Source of the DNA: Bradyrhizobium elkanii WSM2783
Lineage (GTDB): Bacteria > Pseudomonadota > Alphaproteobacteria > Rhizobiales > Xanthobacteraceae
Direction: 5' to 3'
Assembly: GCF_000472865.1 (NCBI RefSeq)
Contig: NZ_AXAP01000023.1
Span: 1 to 64,000, forward strand
Length of the DNA: 64,000 nucleotides
How positions within the stretch are numbered: the stretch's first letter is position 1; the number at the start of each line of letters is the position of its first letter. Under the pieces are notes generated by a model that saw only the letters and a program-made list of their open reading frames with translations, had not been told where the DNA came from and searched no databases. Below are positions 26,109 through 35,573 of this stretch, in pieces. The position numbers and the translations under genes are program-made.

Positions 26109-27011
26109 TTGGATATAGACGCGCTCGCTGGCTGCCTCGCCAGTCCGGCCTGCCTGGTGACGCAAACCACCAGCGGCCTCATTATCGGTATGCTGCTGTT
26201 TCTCGTCGCCGTCGGGCTGACGCTGATCTTCGGCGTGCTCAAGGTGGTCAATTTCAGCCACGGCGCCTTCTATATGTTCGGCGCCTATTTCGCGATGACG
26301 GCCTACCAGCTCACGGACAGCTTTGCGCTCGCGATGCTGTGCGGCGCGGCGGGCACGGCGCTCCTGGGCCTGATCTTCGAGCGCGTGTTCATGAGCCGCG
26401 TCTATGGCGCCGACGTGCTGATGCAATTGCTGGTCTGCTACGCCTTCGTGCTGATCTTCGACGACGTCGTGCGCATGATCTGGGGACCTGAATTCAAGTC
26501 GATGGGCATGCCATCGGCGTTCCAGGTACCACCGCTGTTCATCGCCGGCGGCGTCGTGCCGCCCTATTACCTGCTGCTGATCGGGGTCGCATTGGCCGCC
26601 GCCTTGGTGCTTGGCCTTGGGCTTGCCCGCACCCGGATCGGCAAGGTGATCCGCGCGGCCGCCCACAATCCGGGCATGGTGTCGGCGCTCGGCATCAATA
26701 CCGGGCTGCTCTATGGCGGCGTGTTCGCGCTCGGCGGCATGCTCGCTGGGCTTGGCGGCGCACTGGCGGCGCCCGTGCGCTCGCTGACGCCGGGAATGGG
26801 ATTTTCGGTGCTGATCGAATCCTTCATCGTTACCGTGATCGGCGGCATGGGCTCGATCCTGGGCGCGTTGATCGGAGCTCTGCTCATCGGCCTGATCCGC
26901 TCGTTCGGCTCGCTCGGCTTTCCCCTGTTCACCGAAGGCCTGATGTACCTGTTCATGGTGATCGTCCTGGTGTCACGGCCGACCGGCCTGTTCGGCAAGG
27001 AGGTCGCATGA
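26109..27011 (+). CDS. livH: Branched-chain-type ABC transporter permease LivH-like
   Basis: About 300 residues with roughly eight membrane segments and the LivH signature region VVNFSHGAFYMFGAYFA near residue 45. The TTG at 26109 is the best start because the in-frame upstream sequence offers no ATG; GGAAATA lies just before it. It forms the membrane channel with LivM, whose start overlaps its stop (ATGA). Transport specificity is not readable from the permease. Confidence 0.9.
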   Translation: MDIDALAGCLASPACLVTQTTSGLIIGMLLFLVAVGLTLIFGVLKVVNFSHGAFYMFGAYFAMTAYQLTDSFALAMLCGAAGTALLGLIFERVFMSRVYGADVLMQLLVCYAFVLIFDDVVRMIWGPEFKSMGMPSAFQVPPLFIAGGVVPPYYLLLIGVALAAALVLGLGLARTRIGKVIRAAAHNPGMVSALGINTGLLYGGVFALGGMLAGLGGALAAPVRSLTPGMGFSVLIESFIVTVIGGMGSILGALIGALLIGLIRSFGSLGFPLFTEGLMYLFMVIVLVSRPTGLFGKEVA

Positions 27012-28039
27012 CCGAGCTGCAGGCTGATCGCGCGTCGGAGACCTTGACTACGCCGCGCATCGAAACGCGCTCGTTCCGCTCGCGTTATCGCGACATTCTG
27101 ATTGCGCTGGTCGCCTTTGCGGTGCTGGCGGCGCTGCCATTCTTCTTCGGCAGCAAGGCGCTGCTCGATTTCGTGATCCGCTGTTCAGCGTTCGGCCTGT
27201 TCGCGACGTCGCTCAATCTGCTCGTCGGCTATACCGGCATGATCTCGTTCGGGCACGGCATGTTCTTCGGTCTCGGCGCCTATGGCTTCGGCCTGCTGAT
27301 GCAGCGCACCGGCGTGCCGATACCGGTGGCTTTTGTGGCGACGCTCGCGATCACCGCCGTTTTCGCTGCGATCATCGGTGCGATCTGCGTGCGGCTGAAG
27401 GAGATCTACTTCGCGTTCGTCACGCTGGCATTCCAGATGCTGATCCACTCGACGATCCTGACCTGGGCGTCGCTGACCGGCGGCGACCAGGGCTTGCGCG
27501 GCGGCATCCCACGGCCGGTTTTTTTCGGCATCGATCTTGCCAATCATGTGCATCTCTACATCACAAGCTGCGCGCTGCTGGTGCTCGGCCTGCTTCTGAT
27601 GCGCCAGATCGCGCAATCGCCCTTCGGCTATACGCTGCGCATGATCCGCGACAATGCGCGGCGCGCCAGCTTCATCGGCATCGATGTCTGGCGCGCCAAG
27701 CTGACCATCTTCGTGCTGGCGGCGCTGTTTGCGTCCACCGGCGGCATGGTGATGGCGCTGTTCGTCTCCGGCGCCTATCCCGAATTCGCCTACTGGACGA
27801 TTTCGGGCGAGGGCATCTTCATCAACATGCTCGGCGGCGTCACCACGTTCCTGGGGCCGATGGTCGGCACGGTGCTGCTGCTGATCCTCAACGATACCGT
27901 CACCCGCTACACGGAATATCATGGCATCGTGCTCGGCGTCGTGATCCTGTTCTTCGCCATCGGCCTGCGCAAGGGCCTGATGGATTATGTGCTCGAGTGG
28001 TATGCGCAGCGGCGCGACGGGCCAGGGGAGCGCGGCTAG
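27008..28039 (+). CDS. livM: Branched-chain-type ABC transporter permease LivM-like
   Basis: 343 residues with about nine to ten membrane segments and the conserved GYTGMISFGHGMFFGLGAYGFG and VRLKEIYFAFVTLAFQ regions of LivM proteins. It overlaps livH by 4 bp and precedes livG by 2 bp. It forms the translocation pore with LivH. The N-terminal soluble stretch of about 30 residues is ordinary for the family. Confidence 0.9.
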   Translation: MTELQADRASETLTTPRIETRSFRSRYRDILIALVAFAVLAALPFFFGSKALLDFVIRCSAFGLFATSLNLLVGYTGMISFGHGMFFGLGAYGFGLLMQRTGVPIPVAFVATLAITAVFAAIIGAICVRLKEIYFAFVTLAFQMLIHSTILTWASLTGGDQGLRGGIPRPVFFGIDLANHVHLYITSCALLVLGLLLMRQIAQSPFGYTLRMIRDNARRASFIGIDVWRAKLTIFVLAALFASTGGMVMALFVSGAYPEFAYWTISGEGIFINMLGGVTTFLGPMVGTVLLLILNDTVTRYTEYHGIVLGVVILFFAIGLRKGLMDYVLEWYAQRRDGPGERG

Positions 28040-28041
28040 GC

Positions 28042-28800
28042 ATGCTTGATATTCGCGAGCTCTCAAAGTCGTTCGGCGGGGTGAAAGCGACGGACAACGT
28101 TTCGCTCGACTTTGCCGATGGCTCGCTGACGGCCGTGATCGGTCCGAACGGTGCCGGCAAGAGCACCTTCTTCAATCTGATCACCGGCGCGCTCAGACCG
28201 GATTCCGGCGAGGTAATGCTCGACGGCGTCGATCTCGCCGGCAAGTCGCCGCCCGAGATCGTGCGGCACGGCATCGGACGGGCGTTCCAGGTCGCCAGCA
28301 TCTTTCCTTCGCTCACCGTGCAGGAGACCATGCTCGCTGCGGTCTGCGCGGATCAGCGCCGCTCGACCGTGCTGCACCGGCGTTTCCCGCTCGTCGAGAC
28401 GCGGGACCGCGCGGAGCACGCGATGGAATTGCTCGGCCTTGCCAACAAGCGCCACCGTACCGCCGCGACACTGTCGCATGGCGATCAGAAGCTGCTCGAT
28501 ATCGCGCTGGCGTTGGTGCTCGACCCAAAGGTGCTGCTGCTGGACGAGCCGACCGCCGGCATGGGCACCGAAGAGCGCTGGCGGATGATCGACAAGGTCC
28601 GGGAGCTCTGGGAGACGCAGAAGATCACGGTCGTCTTCATCGAGCACGACATGGACATCGTGTTCAAGATCGCGCCCAGGATCGTCGTGCTCTGCTACGG
28701 CCGCATCCTTGCGACTGGCACACCTGATGCCATCAGGCGCAACGACGCGGTGATCGAGGCTTATCTCGGCACCGAGGACCATGCCGAGGCCGTGACATGA
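28042..28800 (+). CDS. livG: ABC transporter ATP-binding protein LivG-like
   Basis: 252 residues with Walker A (GPNGAGKST), the family-specific GRAFQVASIFPSLTV Q-loop segment, a signature helix in TLSHGDQKLLDIALAL and Walker B (VLLLDEPTAGM). The signature reads SHGDQ rather than LSGGQ, which is common in LivG proteins. The frame is open from 27997, but the ATG at 28042 gives the standard N-terminus. Overlaps livF by 4 bp. Confidence 0.92.
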   Translation: MLDIRELSKSFGGVKATDNVSLDFADGSLTAVIGPNGAGKSTFFNLITGALRPDSGEVMLDGVDLAGKSPPEIVRHGIGRAFQVASIFPSLTVQETMLAAVCADQRRSTVLHRRFPLVETRDRAEHAMELLGLANKRHRTAATLSHGDQKLLDIALALVLDPKVLLLDEPTAGMGTEERWRMIDKVRELWETQKITVVFIEHDMDIVFKIAPRIVVLCYGRILATGTPDAIRRNDAVIEAYLGTEDHAEAVT

Positions 28801-29513
28801 GCGCTTTGCCAGTCGTGCAGGTCGAGGACCTCGACGTCTACTACGGCACGAGCCAGATCCTGTTTGGCGTCGGCCTCTCCGTGCGGCAGGGTGAGACCAT
28901 GGCGCTGCTCGGGCGCAACGGCGCCGGCAAGTCCACTACCATGAAGGCGATCATGGGGCTCGCGCCGGCGCGTCGCGGCAAGGTGACCCTGAACGGCAGG
29001 ACCGTTTCCGGGATGCGGCCGCATCGCATCGCCCGCGCCGGATTGGGTTTTGTCCCGGAGGACCGCCAGATCTTCCCGGAGCATACGGTCGAAGACAATC
29101 TCGTCATCGGCCAGAAGAAGGGGCCAAATGGCGAGGACGAATGGTCGATTCGGCGCATCTATGACGTTTTCCCGCTGCTCGAGCCATTGCGCTACCGGAT
29201 CGCGGGACGGCTGTCCGGCGGCGAGCAGCAGATGCTGGCCATCGCGCGGACGCTGATGGGCAACCCAGCGCTGCTGCTCTTGGACGAGCCGAGCGAGGGA
29301 TTGGCGCCGATCATCGTGCAACGAATCGGCGAACTGTTGCGGCAGCTTCGCGCAACCGGCGCCACGGTGTTGATCGCCGAGCAAAACATGCATTTTTGCC
29401 TTGGCCTTGCAAGCCACGCGACGGTTATCGACAAGGGCCAAATCGTCTACACATCTCCAATCGAAGAGCTGAAGGCCAACGACAACATTCGGCAGCGCTA
29501 TCTGGCGCTGTAG
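28797..29513 (+). CDS. livF: ABC transporter ATP-binding protein LivF-like
   Basis: 238 residues with Walker A (GRNGAGKST), signature RLSGGEQQMLAIARTLMG and Walker B (LLLLDEPSEGL), followed by the switch His region LIAEQNMHF. It pairs with LivG to power the importer. The CoA-transferase gene starts 25 bp downstream, so transport and CoA metabolism appear co-transcribed. Confidence 0.92.
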   Translation: MSALPVVQVEDLDVYYGTSQILFGVGLSVRQGETMALLGRNGAGKSTTMKAIMGLAPARRGKVTLNGRTVSGMRPHRIARAGLGFVPEDRQIFPEHTVEDNLVIGQKKGPNGEDEWSIRRIYDVFPLLEPLRYRIAGRLSGGEQQMLAIARTLMGNPALLLLDEPSEGLAPIIVQRIGELLRQLRATGATVLIAEQNMHFCLGLASHATVIDKGQIVYTSPIEELKANDNIRQRYLAL

Positions 29514-29538
29514 CCTTCGGCCTCCATGGGGAGGATGA

Positions 29539-30762
29539 ATGGCGGTTGAAAGCAGGCTGGCGCCGACGCACGAGGCGCCCTATCGCGGCCTTCGGGTGCT
29601 CGATTTCGGACAGGGCATTGCGTCGCCCTATTGCGCGATGCTGCTTGGGGTCTATGGCGCCGACGTCATCAAGGTCGAGCCGCCGGAGGGTGACTGGTCG
29701 CGCTATCTCGGGACGACCTATGGCAACCATACCACGCTGTCCGCCGTCTACAACCGCGGCAAGCGCAGCCTGTGCCTCGACCTGAAGCAGAAGGATGGGA
29801 TCGCGATTGCTCAGAAGCTGGCAAGGGACGCCGACGTCCTGATCGAAGGCTTTAGGCCCGGCGTGGCCGCGCGGCTTGGGCTCGGGTATGAATTGCTGTC
29901 ACGCGACAATCCCGGCCTGGTCTATCTCTCGGTCAGCGGCTTCGGGCAAAGTGGGCCTTACGCGAAGCGTCCCGGATCGGATTCCGTGGCGCAGGCATTT
30001 TCGGGTCTGGTCTCGGTCAATGTCGGCGCTGACGGCACACCGCACCGGGTCGGCACGACGATCTCCGACGTCGTCACCGGCGTCTACGCCTTCCAGGCCA
30101 TCGCCATCACGCTGTTCGCGCGGGCGACCGTGGGCACGGGGCGCTGGATCGACGTCAATCTCTGCCAGTCGACGGCGGCGCTGCTGGGGCACAAGGTTGC
30201 TGAGTTCATTCTGGAAGGCGGTGCACCGCGCGCGCTCAACGTGCCGGCTGGCACCTACCAGGCCAAGGACGGCTGGATGATGGTGACGCTGGTGAACGAA
30301 GCGCAGTACAGGCGGCTCTGCACGGCGATCGGGCGCGAAGATCTCGCCACTGATCCGCGTTTTGCCGATTTCGCTCGGCGTGCGGATTCGGCTGATACGC
30401 TGATCCCGCAGCTACGGGAAGTCTTCCTGACCCAAACGGCCGAGGCGTGGCTGACGCGGCTGCATGCGGCCGATATCATCGCGGAGCGCATCCACAATCC
30501 CGGCGAATGGCTGAGGAATGCTCACGTCGAGGCAACCAAGGCCGCGGTCTGCCAGGATACGCCCGGCGTCGGCCCGGTTTACACGCCGCGGACGCCGGGA
30601 ATCGCAAGTCGTTCAGAGGACGATCTGCGTCCCGCGCCGGATATCGGACAGGACAGCGTCGTGGTTCTGACAGAGGCTGGCTTCGACGGTGCCGCTATCG
30701 ATGCGTTGATCGCGGCCGGTGCCGTGCGTCAGTCGCGGCCAAATGGAGGTGGTGCATCATGA
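29539..30762 (+). CDS. Class III CoA-transferase (CaiB/BaiF family)
   Basis: 407 residues with the family N-terminus (YRGLRVLDFGQGIASPYCAM, VYGADVIKVEPPEG) and the catalytic Asp177 in TTISDVVTGVYA. Class III enzymes move CoA between carboxylic acids through an aspartyl-CoA anhydride. GGGGAGG before the ATG; its stop overlaps the next start (ATGA). It probably exchanges CoA between a pathway acid and acetyl- or succinyl-CoA. Confidence 0.92.
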   Translation: MAVESRLAPTHEAPYRGLRVLDFGQGIASPYCAMLLGVYGADVIKVEPPEGDWSRYLGTTYGNHTTLSAVYNRGKRSLCLDLKQKDGIAIAQKLARDADVLIEGFRPGVAARLGLGYELLSRDNPGLVYLSVSGFGQSGPYAKRPGSDSVAQAFSGLVSVNVGADGTPHRVGTTISDVVTGVYAFQAIAITLFARATVGTGRWIDVNLCQSTAALLGHKVAEFILEGGAPRALNVPAGTYQAKDGWMMVTLVNEAQYRRLCTAIGREDLATDPRFADFARRADSADTLIPQLREVFLTQTAEAWLTRLHAADIIAERIHNPGEWLRNAHVEATKAAVCQDTPGVGPVYTPRTPGIASRSEDDLRPAPDIGQDSVVVLTEAGFDGAAIDALIAAGAVRQSRPNGGGAS

Positions 30763-31535
30763 GCCACAAACTCGTCCACTACTCGGTTGCCGACGGTATC
30801 GCCGAGATCATGCTGGATCGCCCGCCGGTCAACGCGCTGAGCCTGTCCTTGATCGATGCGCTGCTGGCTGCATTGCAGGCGGCCAAGGACGATGCGGCCG
30901 TGCGCGCCGTGATCATCGGGAGTGCCCACAAGGTGTTTTGTGCCGGGCTCGATCTCGACATCGTGCGCGGCAAGCCGGCGATCGAGATCAAGGGCTTTCT
31001 CGAACGGCTCTACTTCGCCCTCAACGATGTCCAGTACCGAATGGGCAAGGCGACGATTGCAGCGATCGATGGTGCCGCGCGGGCTGGCGGCATGACCATT
31101 GCCATATCCTGCGACATGATCATTGCCGGCGACGCCTCGACCTTCGGCTATCCGGAGATCGATGTCGGGCTGATACCGGCGCTTCACTTCGTGCATTTGC
31201 CGCGGTTGGTGGGAAAGCACCAGGCCTTCGGGCCGTTGTTTCTCGGCGAACCGTTCGATGCGGCAACCGCGTTTCGCATGGGCCTTTTGAGCGAAGTCGT
31301 GACGAAGGGGACCGCGCTCGATCGCGCCCGCGAGGTCGCCCGAACGCTCGCCGCCAAGTCGCCGATCGTGATGAAGATCGGCCGCGATGCCTTCATGCGC
31401 GCAGTGGATGCGGACTACCGCCGCGCGATCGAGAACGCGGCCGAGAGTTTTGCGCTTGTCGCGACGACGGAAGATTGTCAGGAAGGGTTGAACGCGTTCG
31501 TCGAGAAGCGGACGCCAAACTATCGGGGACGCTGA
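30759..31535 (+). CDS. Enoyl-CoA hydratase/isomerase family protein
   Basis: 258 residues of the crotonase fold. The first oxyanion-hole strand is HKVFCAGLDLD and the second is GAARAGGMTIAISCDM; the usual catalytic Glu positions are not obvious, so hydratase versus isomerase or hydrolase activity cannot be read. It overlaps genes on both sides (ATGA upstream, TGATG downstream), a mark of tight co-translation in the CoA-thioester operon. Confidence 0.88.
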   Translation: MSHKLVHYSVADGIAEIMLDRPPVNALSLSLIDALLAALQAAKDDAAVRAVIIGSAHKVFCAGLDLDIVRGKPAIEIKGFLERLYFALNDVQYRMGKATIAAIDGAARAGGMTIAISCDMIIAGDASTFGYPEIDVGLIPALHFVHLPRLVGKHQAFGPLFLGEPFDAATAFRMGLLSEVVTKGTALDRAREVARTLAAKSPIVMKIGRDAFMRAVDADYRRAIENAAESFALVATTEDCQEGLNAFVEKRTPNYRGR

Positions 31536-31990
31536 TGGCAGGACTATATTTCGAGGAGTTCGAGGTCGGGCGGGAATTCCATCATGAATTCAGCCGCACC
31601 GTGACCGAGATGGACAATACGATGTTCAGTCTGTTGACCATGAACCCGCAGCCGTTGCATCTCGATGCCCATTTCGCCGAGAAGACCGAATATGGCCAGC
31701 GGCTGTTCAACAGCCTCTATACGCTCGGCATCATGATCGGCATGAGCGTCTATGATACGACGCTCGGCACCACCGTCGGCAATCTGGGCATGACGGACGT
31801 GAAGTTTCCGAAGCCGGTGTTTCATGGCGATACGCTGCGGGCGCACACCAAGATCGTCTCGAAGCGCCCGAGCAAGTCGCGGCCGACCCAGGGGCTCGTG
31901 GAATTCGAGCACACAATGACCAACCAGCGCGGCGAGGTGGTGGCGAGTTGCCGCCGTACCGGGCTGATGCTCTGCAAACCGAAGGCGTGA
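31535..31990 (+). CDS. MaoC-family (hot-dog fold) dehydratase
   Basis: 151 residues. The hot-dog/MaoC hydratase motif appears as MDNTMFSLLTMNPQPLHLDAHFAEKT, containing the conserved Asn-x-x-Pro-x-His catalytic arrangement. Members hydrate enoyl-CoA thioesters, including mesaconyl-C4-CoA and itaconyl-CoA. It sits directly before a CitE-like lyase with 4 bp between, the pairing used for citramalyl-CoA cleavage in mesaconate and itaconate pathways. Confidence 0.88.
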   Translation: MAGLYFEEFEVGREFHHEFSRTVTEMDNTMFSLLTMNPQPLHLDAHFAEKTEYGQRLFNSLYTLGIMIGMSVYDTTLGTTVGNLGMTDVKFPKPVFHGDTLRAHTKIVSKRPSKSRPTQGLVEFEHTMTNQRGEVVASCRRTGLMLCKPKA

Positions 31991-31994
31991 GGCG

Positions 31995-32849
31995 ATGCGT
32001 TCGTTCCTGTTTGTTCCCGGCGACAGCGTCCGGAAATTCGAAAGCGCGAAGAAGACGGCCGCGGATGCCCTGATCCTCGATCTCGAGGATTCCATTGCGC
32101 CGGAGCAGAAAGAGGCGGCGCGCGGCATCACGCGCGAGATGCTGAATTCGCGCAATCCGGATCAGAAGATGTATGTCCGCGTCAACGCGCTCGACACCGA
32201 CATGACGCTGGGCGATCTCGCAGCCGTCATGCTGGGGAAGCCAGACGGCATCGTCCTGCCGAAATGTGCAGGGGCCGCCGACGTCAACAAGCTCGCGCTT
32301 TACCTCGATGCGTTCGAGGCGGCATCCGGCATTGCCCAGGGCACGACACGCATCGTGACGGTTGCGACCGAGACGGCGCGGGCGGTGCTGAAACTGCTCG
32401 ACTTCGAGAATATGAGCCCGCGGCTATGGGGTATGATGTGGGGCGCCGAAGACCTCGCCGCCTCGCTCGGGGCCTCGCGCAACCGCACCGGTAGTCGTTT
32501 TCACAGCCCGTTCTGGCTGGCGCGCGATCTCTGCCTGATCAGCGCGGCTGCCGCCGGCGTCGTCGCCATCGATACGATCGCGACCGACATCAACAATCTG
32601 GATGCGCTCCGGGAGGAATGCATCACGGCGCGGCAGGATGGTTTCCTGGCAAAGGCGGTGATCCATCCAAAGCATGTCGACGTCGTCAATGCTGCCTTCA
32701 TGCCGACGGACGAGGAGATCGCGTGGTCGGAGCGCGTCGTCGCTGCGTTCGCGGGAAATCCGTCCGGTGTGGTGAAGATGGATGGCAAGATGGTAGACAA
32801 GCCGCATCTGCGCGCCGCGGAGAAGATTCTGGCGCTGCGGCGGGGGTAG
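31995..32849 (+). CDS. CitE/HpcH-family CoA ester lyase
   Basis: 284 residues of the HpcH/HpaI aldolase (CitE-like) family: N-terminus RSFLFVPGDSVRKFESA, acidic metal site in LILDLEDSIAPEQK, and the Glu/Asp pair around MMWGAEDLAASLGA. Members cleave malyl-CoA, citramalyl-CoA or related beta-hydroxyacyl-CoAs with Mg2+. Substrate cannot be fixed from sequence alone. Last gene of the overlapping CoA block; a genus-type inverted repeat follows. Confidence 0.9.
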   Translation: MRSFLFVPGDSVRKFESAKKTAADALILDLEDSIAPEQKEAARGITREMLNSRNPDQKMYVRVNALDTDMTLGDLAAVMLGKPDGIVLPKCAGAADVNKLALYLDAFEAASGIAQGTTRIVTVATETARAVLKLLDFENMSPRLWGMMWGAEDLAASLGASRNRTGSRFHSPFWLARDLCLISAAAAGVVAIDTIATDINNLDALREECITARQDGFLAKAVIHPKHVDVVNAAFMPTDEEIAWSERVVAAFAGNPSGVVKMDGKMVDKPHLRAAEKILALRRG

Positions 32850-32850
32850 C

Positions 32851-32931
32851 GTAGGGTGGGCAAAGCGAAGCGTGCCCACCTTTCTGGCATCGACCGTAAG
32901 TGGTGGGCACGCCTCGCTTTACCCACCCTGC
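32851..32931. repeat. Intergenic inverted repeat, Bradyrhizobium type
   Basis: Left arm GTAGGGTGGGCAAAGCGAAG (from 32851) and right arm ending GCTTTACCCACCCTGC (to 32931) form a long imperfect stem around a short spacer; the CGTGCCCACC/GGTGGGCACG core pairs perfectly. I recall the same sequence recurring between genes in Bradyrhizobium genomes. It lies between the lyase and thiolase genes and may act as a transcript end or mRNA-stabilising structure. Confidence 0.75.
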
Positions 32932-33001
32932 GACAGCGAATTGACTTTGCCGGGTGATCGGCTGCAAATGCGCCGATGTAATACTGTCTGAGGAACACAC
33001 C

Positions 33002-34234
33002 ATGGTTGACGCGCTGATCATCGATGCATGCAGGACGCCGCGAGGCATTGGCAAGGCGGGCAAGGGCGCGCTGTCAGGCATCCATCCGCAGCAGCTCGGA
33101 GCCACCGTGCTGCGCGCGCTGGCCGATCGCACCGGCATCGATACCGCTGATATCGACGACATCATCTGGGGCACCAGTTCCCAGCGCGGCGCGCAGAGTG
33201 GCGATCTCGGCCGCATGTCGGCGCTCGATGCCGGTTATGACGTGAAGGCGAGCGGCGTCACGCTCGATCGCTTTTGCGGTTCCGGCATCACCAGCGTCAA
33301 CATGGCAGCTGCTTCGATCATGTCCGGCTCCGAGGATCTCGTGATCGCCGGTGGCACCGAGGTGATGTCGATGGAGGGACGACGCGGCGAGGGGCCGTTC
33401 ATGATGGACGCCGGCAATCTCCGTCTGCGCGCAAGGCATCCACAATCGCACCAGGGCGTCTGCGCCGACGCCGTGGCGACGCTCGAGGACATCAGGCGGC
33501 AGGACGTCGATGCGCTCGGACTGGAAAGCCAGAAGCGGGCAGCGGCCGCGATCAAGGGCGGCCATTTCGACAAGAGCCTGGTTCCTGTCTATCGCGAGGA
33601 TGGCGCGCTCGCGCTCGACAAGGAGGAGTATCCACGGCCGCAGACGACGCTCGAAGGGCTCGCGGCGCTGAAACCTGCCTTCCCGGCGGTCGCCGACTAC
33701 GCGCTCGACGACAAGGGGACGACCTATCGCAAGCTGATCCTGGAAAAATATCCCGATCTCGATATCGATTTTGTCCATCACGCGGGAAATTCGTCCGGCG
33801 TGGTCGATGGCTCTGCCGCGATCCTGCTGGCTTCGCCCGACTACGCCAGGAAGCACGGCTTGAAGCCCCGGGCGCGCGTGGTTGCGATGGCCAATATGGG
33901 AGATTCGCCGACCCTGATGCTGAACGCGCCAGTGCCGGCGGCGCGCAAGGTGCTGGCCAAGGCCGGGCTGACGCTTGACGATATCGACCTGTTCGAGATC
34001 AACGAAGCGTTTGCCGTGGTCGCGGAGAAGTTTATCCGCGATCTCAAGCTGGATCGCGAGAAGGTCAACGTCAATGGCGGCGCCATCGCGCTCGGTCATC
34101 CCATCGGCGCCACCGGCTCGATCCTGATCGGCACGGTGCTGGATGAATTGGAGCGGCGTGACCTCAAGCGTGGTCTGGTGACGATGTGTGCCGCCGGCGG
34201 CATGGCGCCTGCGATCATCATCGAGCGGATGTGA
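33002..34234 (+). CDS. Thiolase (acetyl-CoA C-acyltransferase)
   Basis: 410 residues. Acylation Cys92 in LDRFCGSGITS, the GGAIALGHPIGATGS His-containing motif and the C-terminal CAAGGMAPA with the deprotonating Cys are all present, so the enzyme should be active. It cleaves 3-ketoacyl-CoA to acetyl-CoA plus a shortened acyl-CoA. Same direction as the lyase operon after a 152-bp gap with the inverted repeat; it completes a beta-oxidation-like route. Confidence 0.93.
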   Translation: MVDALIIDACRTPRGIGKAGKGALSGIHPQQLGATVLRALADRTGIDTADIDDIIWGTSSQRGAQSGDLGRMSALDAGYDVKASGVTLDRFCGSGITSVNMAAASIMSGSEDLVIAGGTEVMSMEGRRGEGPFMMDAGNLRLRARHPQSHQGVCADAVATLEDIRRQDVDALGLESQKRAAAAIKGGHFDKSLVPVYREDGALALDKEEYPRPQTTLEGLAALKPAFPAVADYALDDKGTTYRKLILEKYPDLDIDFVHHAGNSSGVVDGSAAILLASPDYARKHGLKPRARVVAMANMGDSPTLMLNAPVPAARKVLAKAGLTLDDIDLFEINEAFAVVAEKFIRDLKLDREKVNVNGGAIALGHPIGATGSILIGTVLDELERRDLKRGLVTMCAAGGMAPAIIIERM

Positions 34235-34237
34235 GGT

Positions 34238-35467
34238 TCAAGCGGCGGGAAACCTAAGCTCGAAGGTCACGCCTTCACTGGTCGGCAGCAGTCGGATCGA
34301 GCCGCCGTGACTTGTCATCACCGCGCGCACGATCGCAAGCCCCATCCCCGTGCCGCCGGCATCGCGGCGGGTGGTGAAGAAGGCGTCGAAGATCCGTTCG
34401 CGGTTGGCTTCCGAGATCGGATCACCATCATTGCCCACGACCAGCCTGACGGCCGTATGCTCGTCCACGGCGTCGAGCCGTATATTCCTGGCGTTGTGCC
34501 GCACGGCGTTGTCGGCAAGGTGTGAGAGGACGATCAGCGCCTTTTCACCGGACATCCCGATCGGCCGGTCGAGACTGCCGGCCGCCGTGACAACGCAAGC
34601 CGGGAACCGGCCCTTGAGATCGCTGATCACGGACGCGAGTTCGGTGCGCTCGTTCTGCGGCACGGTTTCGGCGCGCGCCAGTTCGCGCAAGCGCTGGGCC
34701 ATCGCTTCGAGGCGCTCCGTATCGCCGAGAATGTTCGACACGAAGCTCTTCTGCTCGGAACGGGTCAGGCCGTCCGATTTGTCGTCCAGAGAATCCAAGA
34801 GCAGTTCCGCCGCGCCCTTGATCGAGGTGAGCGGCGACTTCAACTCATGCGTGAGGTGCGCCGAGAACGTTGCGATGTAGTCCGAACGCCGCGCCAACTG
34901 TTCGGCCATGCCGAAGAAGCTATGCGAGAGCTGTGCGAATTCGCGCGTGCCGTAGTGCCGCAACGGGCGGAATGCGCTGCGATCGCCTTTGCCGATGCGC
35001 GCGGCGCGGCCGATCAGTTCGTGCATGGGCTGGGTGATGGTGCGGGAGAAAAACAGCCCGATCGCCATTGTCGCTAGGATTACGGCGAGGGCGGCAAGCA
35101 GGAACTTGACGCGTTCCTGATAGAGATGGTCGAAAATGTTGCTGGGCGTCCGGGTCGTATAGATCACACCGGCCACGCGGTTGTTGACGATCACCGGCAT
35201 CGCGGAAAACACGTGCACGCCGACGCCGCGGCTGATGGAATAGATCGGCGGCGGGGGCTTGTCCGGCACGGGGATTCGCAGCGCGGCGCGATATTCGCCA
35301 TGGAGCGCCGCGGCGATTTCCTCGATATGGGCGAGCGATTGTCCGACTTCCTGACGTCCCGCGATCACGACGCCCTGCGGATCGAGGATCCTGAATCCGG
35401 CAAGCGTTACCTTCTGCGTCTCGCGGATGATCGGTGTGCAAATCTCGAAATGGTCGTCTGCACGACT
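34238..35467 (-). pseudogene. 5'-truncated sensor histidine kinase
   Basis: The frame encodes a CreC-like sensor fragment, one membrane segment (KFLLAALAVILATMAIGLFF), HAMP, HisKA (His in HLTHELKSPLTSIKG) and a full HATPase_c domain, but lacks TM1 and the start of the periplasmic domain. The coding frame can be followed upstream past the GTG at 35368 (PIIRETQKVTLAGFRILDP) to about 35467, where a TGA at 35468-35470 closes it; no ATG start exists. No response regulator is adjacent. It looks like a gene cut at its 5' end, with the GH3 gene placed just beyond the break. Expression from the GTG is possible but would give a sensor with one membrane pass. Confidence 0.65.
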
Positions 35468-35573
35468 TCAGGAGTTTTGTGCAGTTTCCGTGCAGACGTG
35501 GTTAAGTGCTCGCGCGGCATGTGTGCATTTGATAGGGGCGGGGTCTGTTGTTTTACACGCGGCGTCGCCAACC

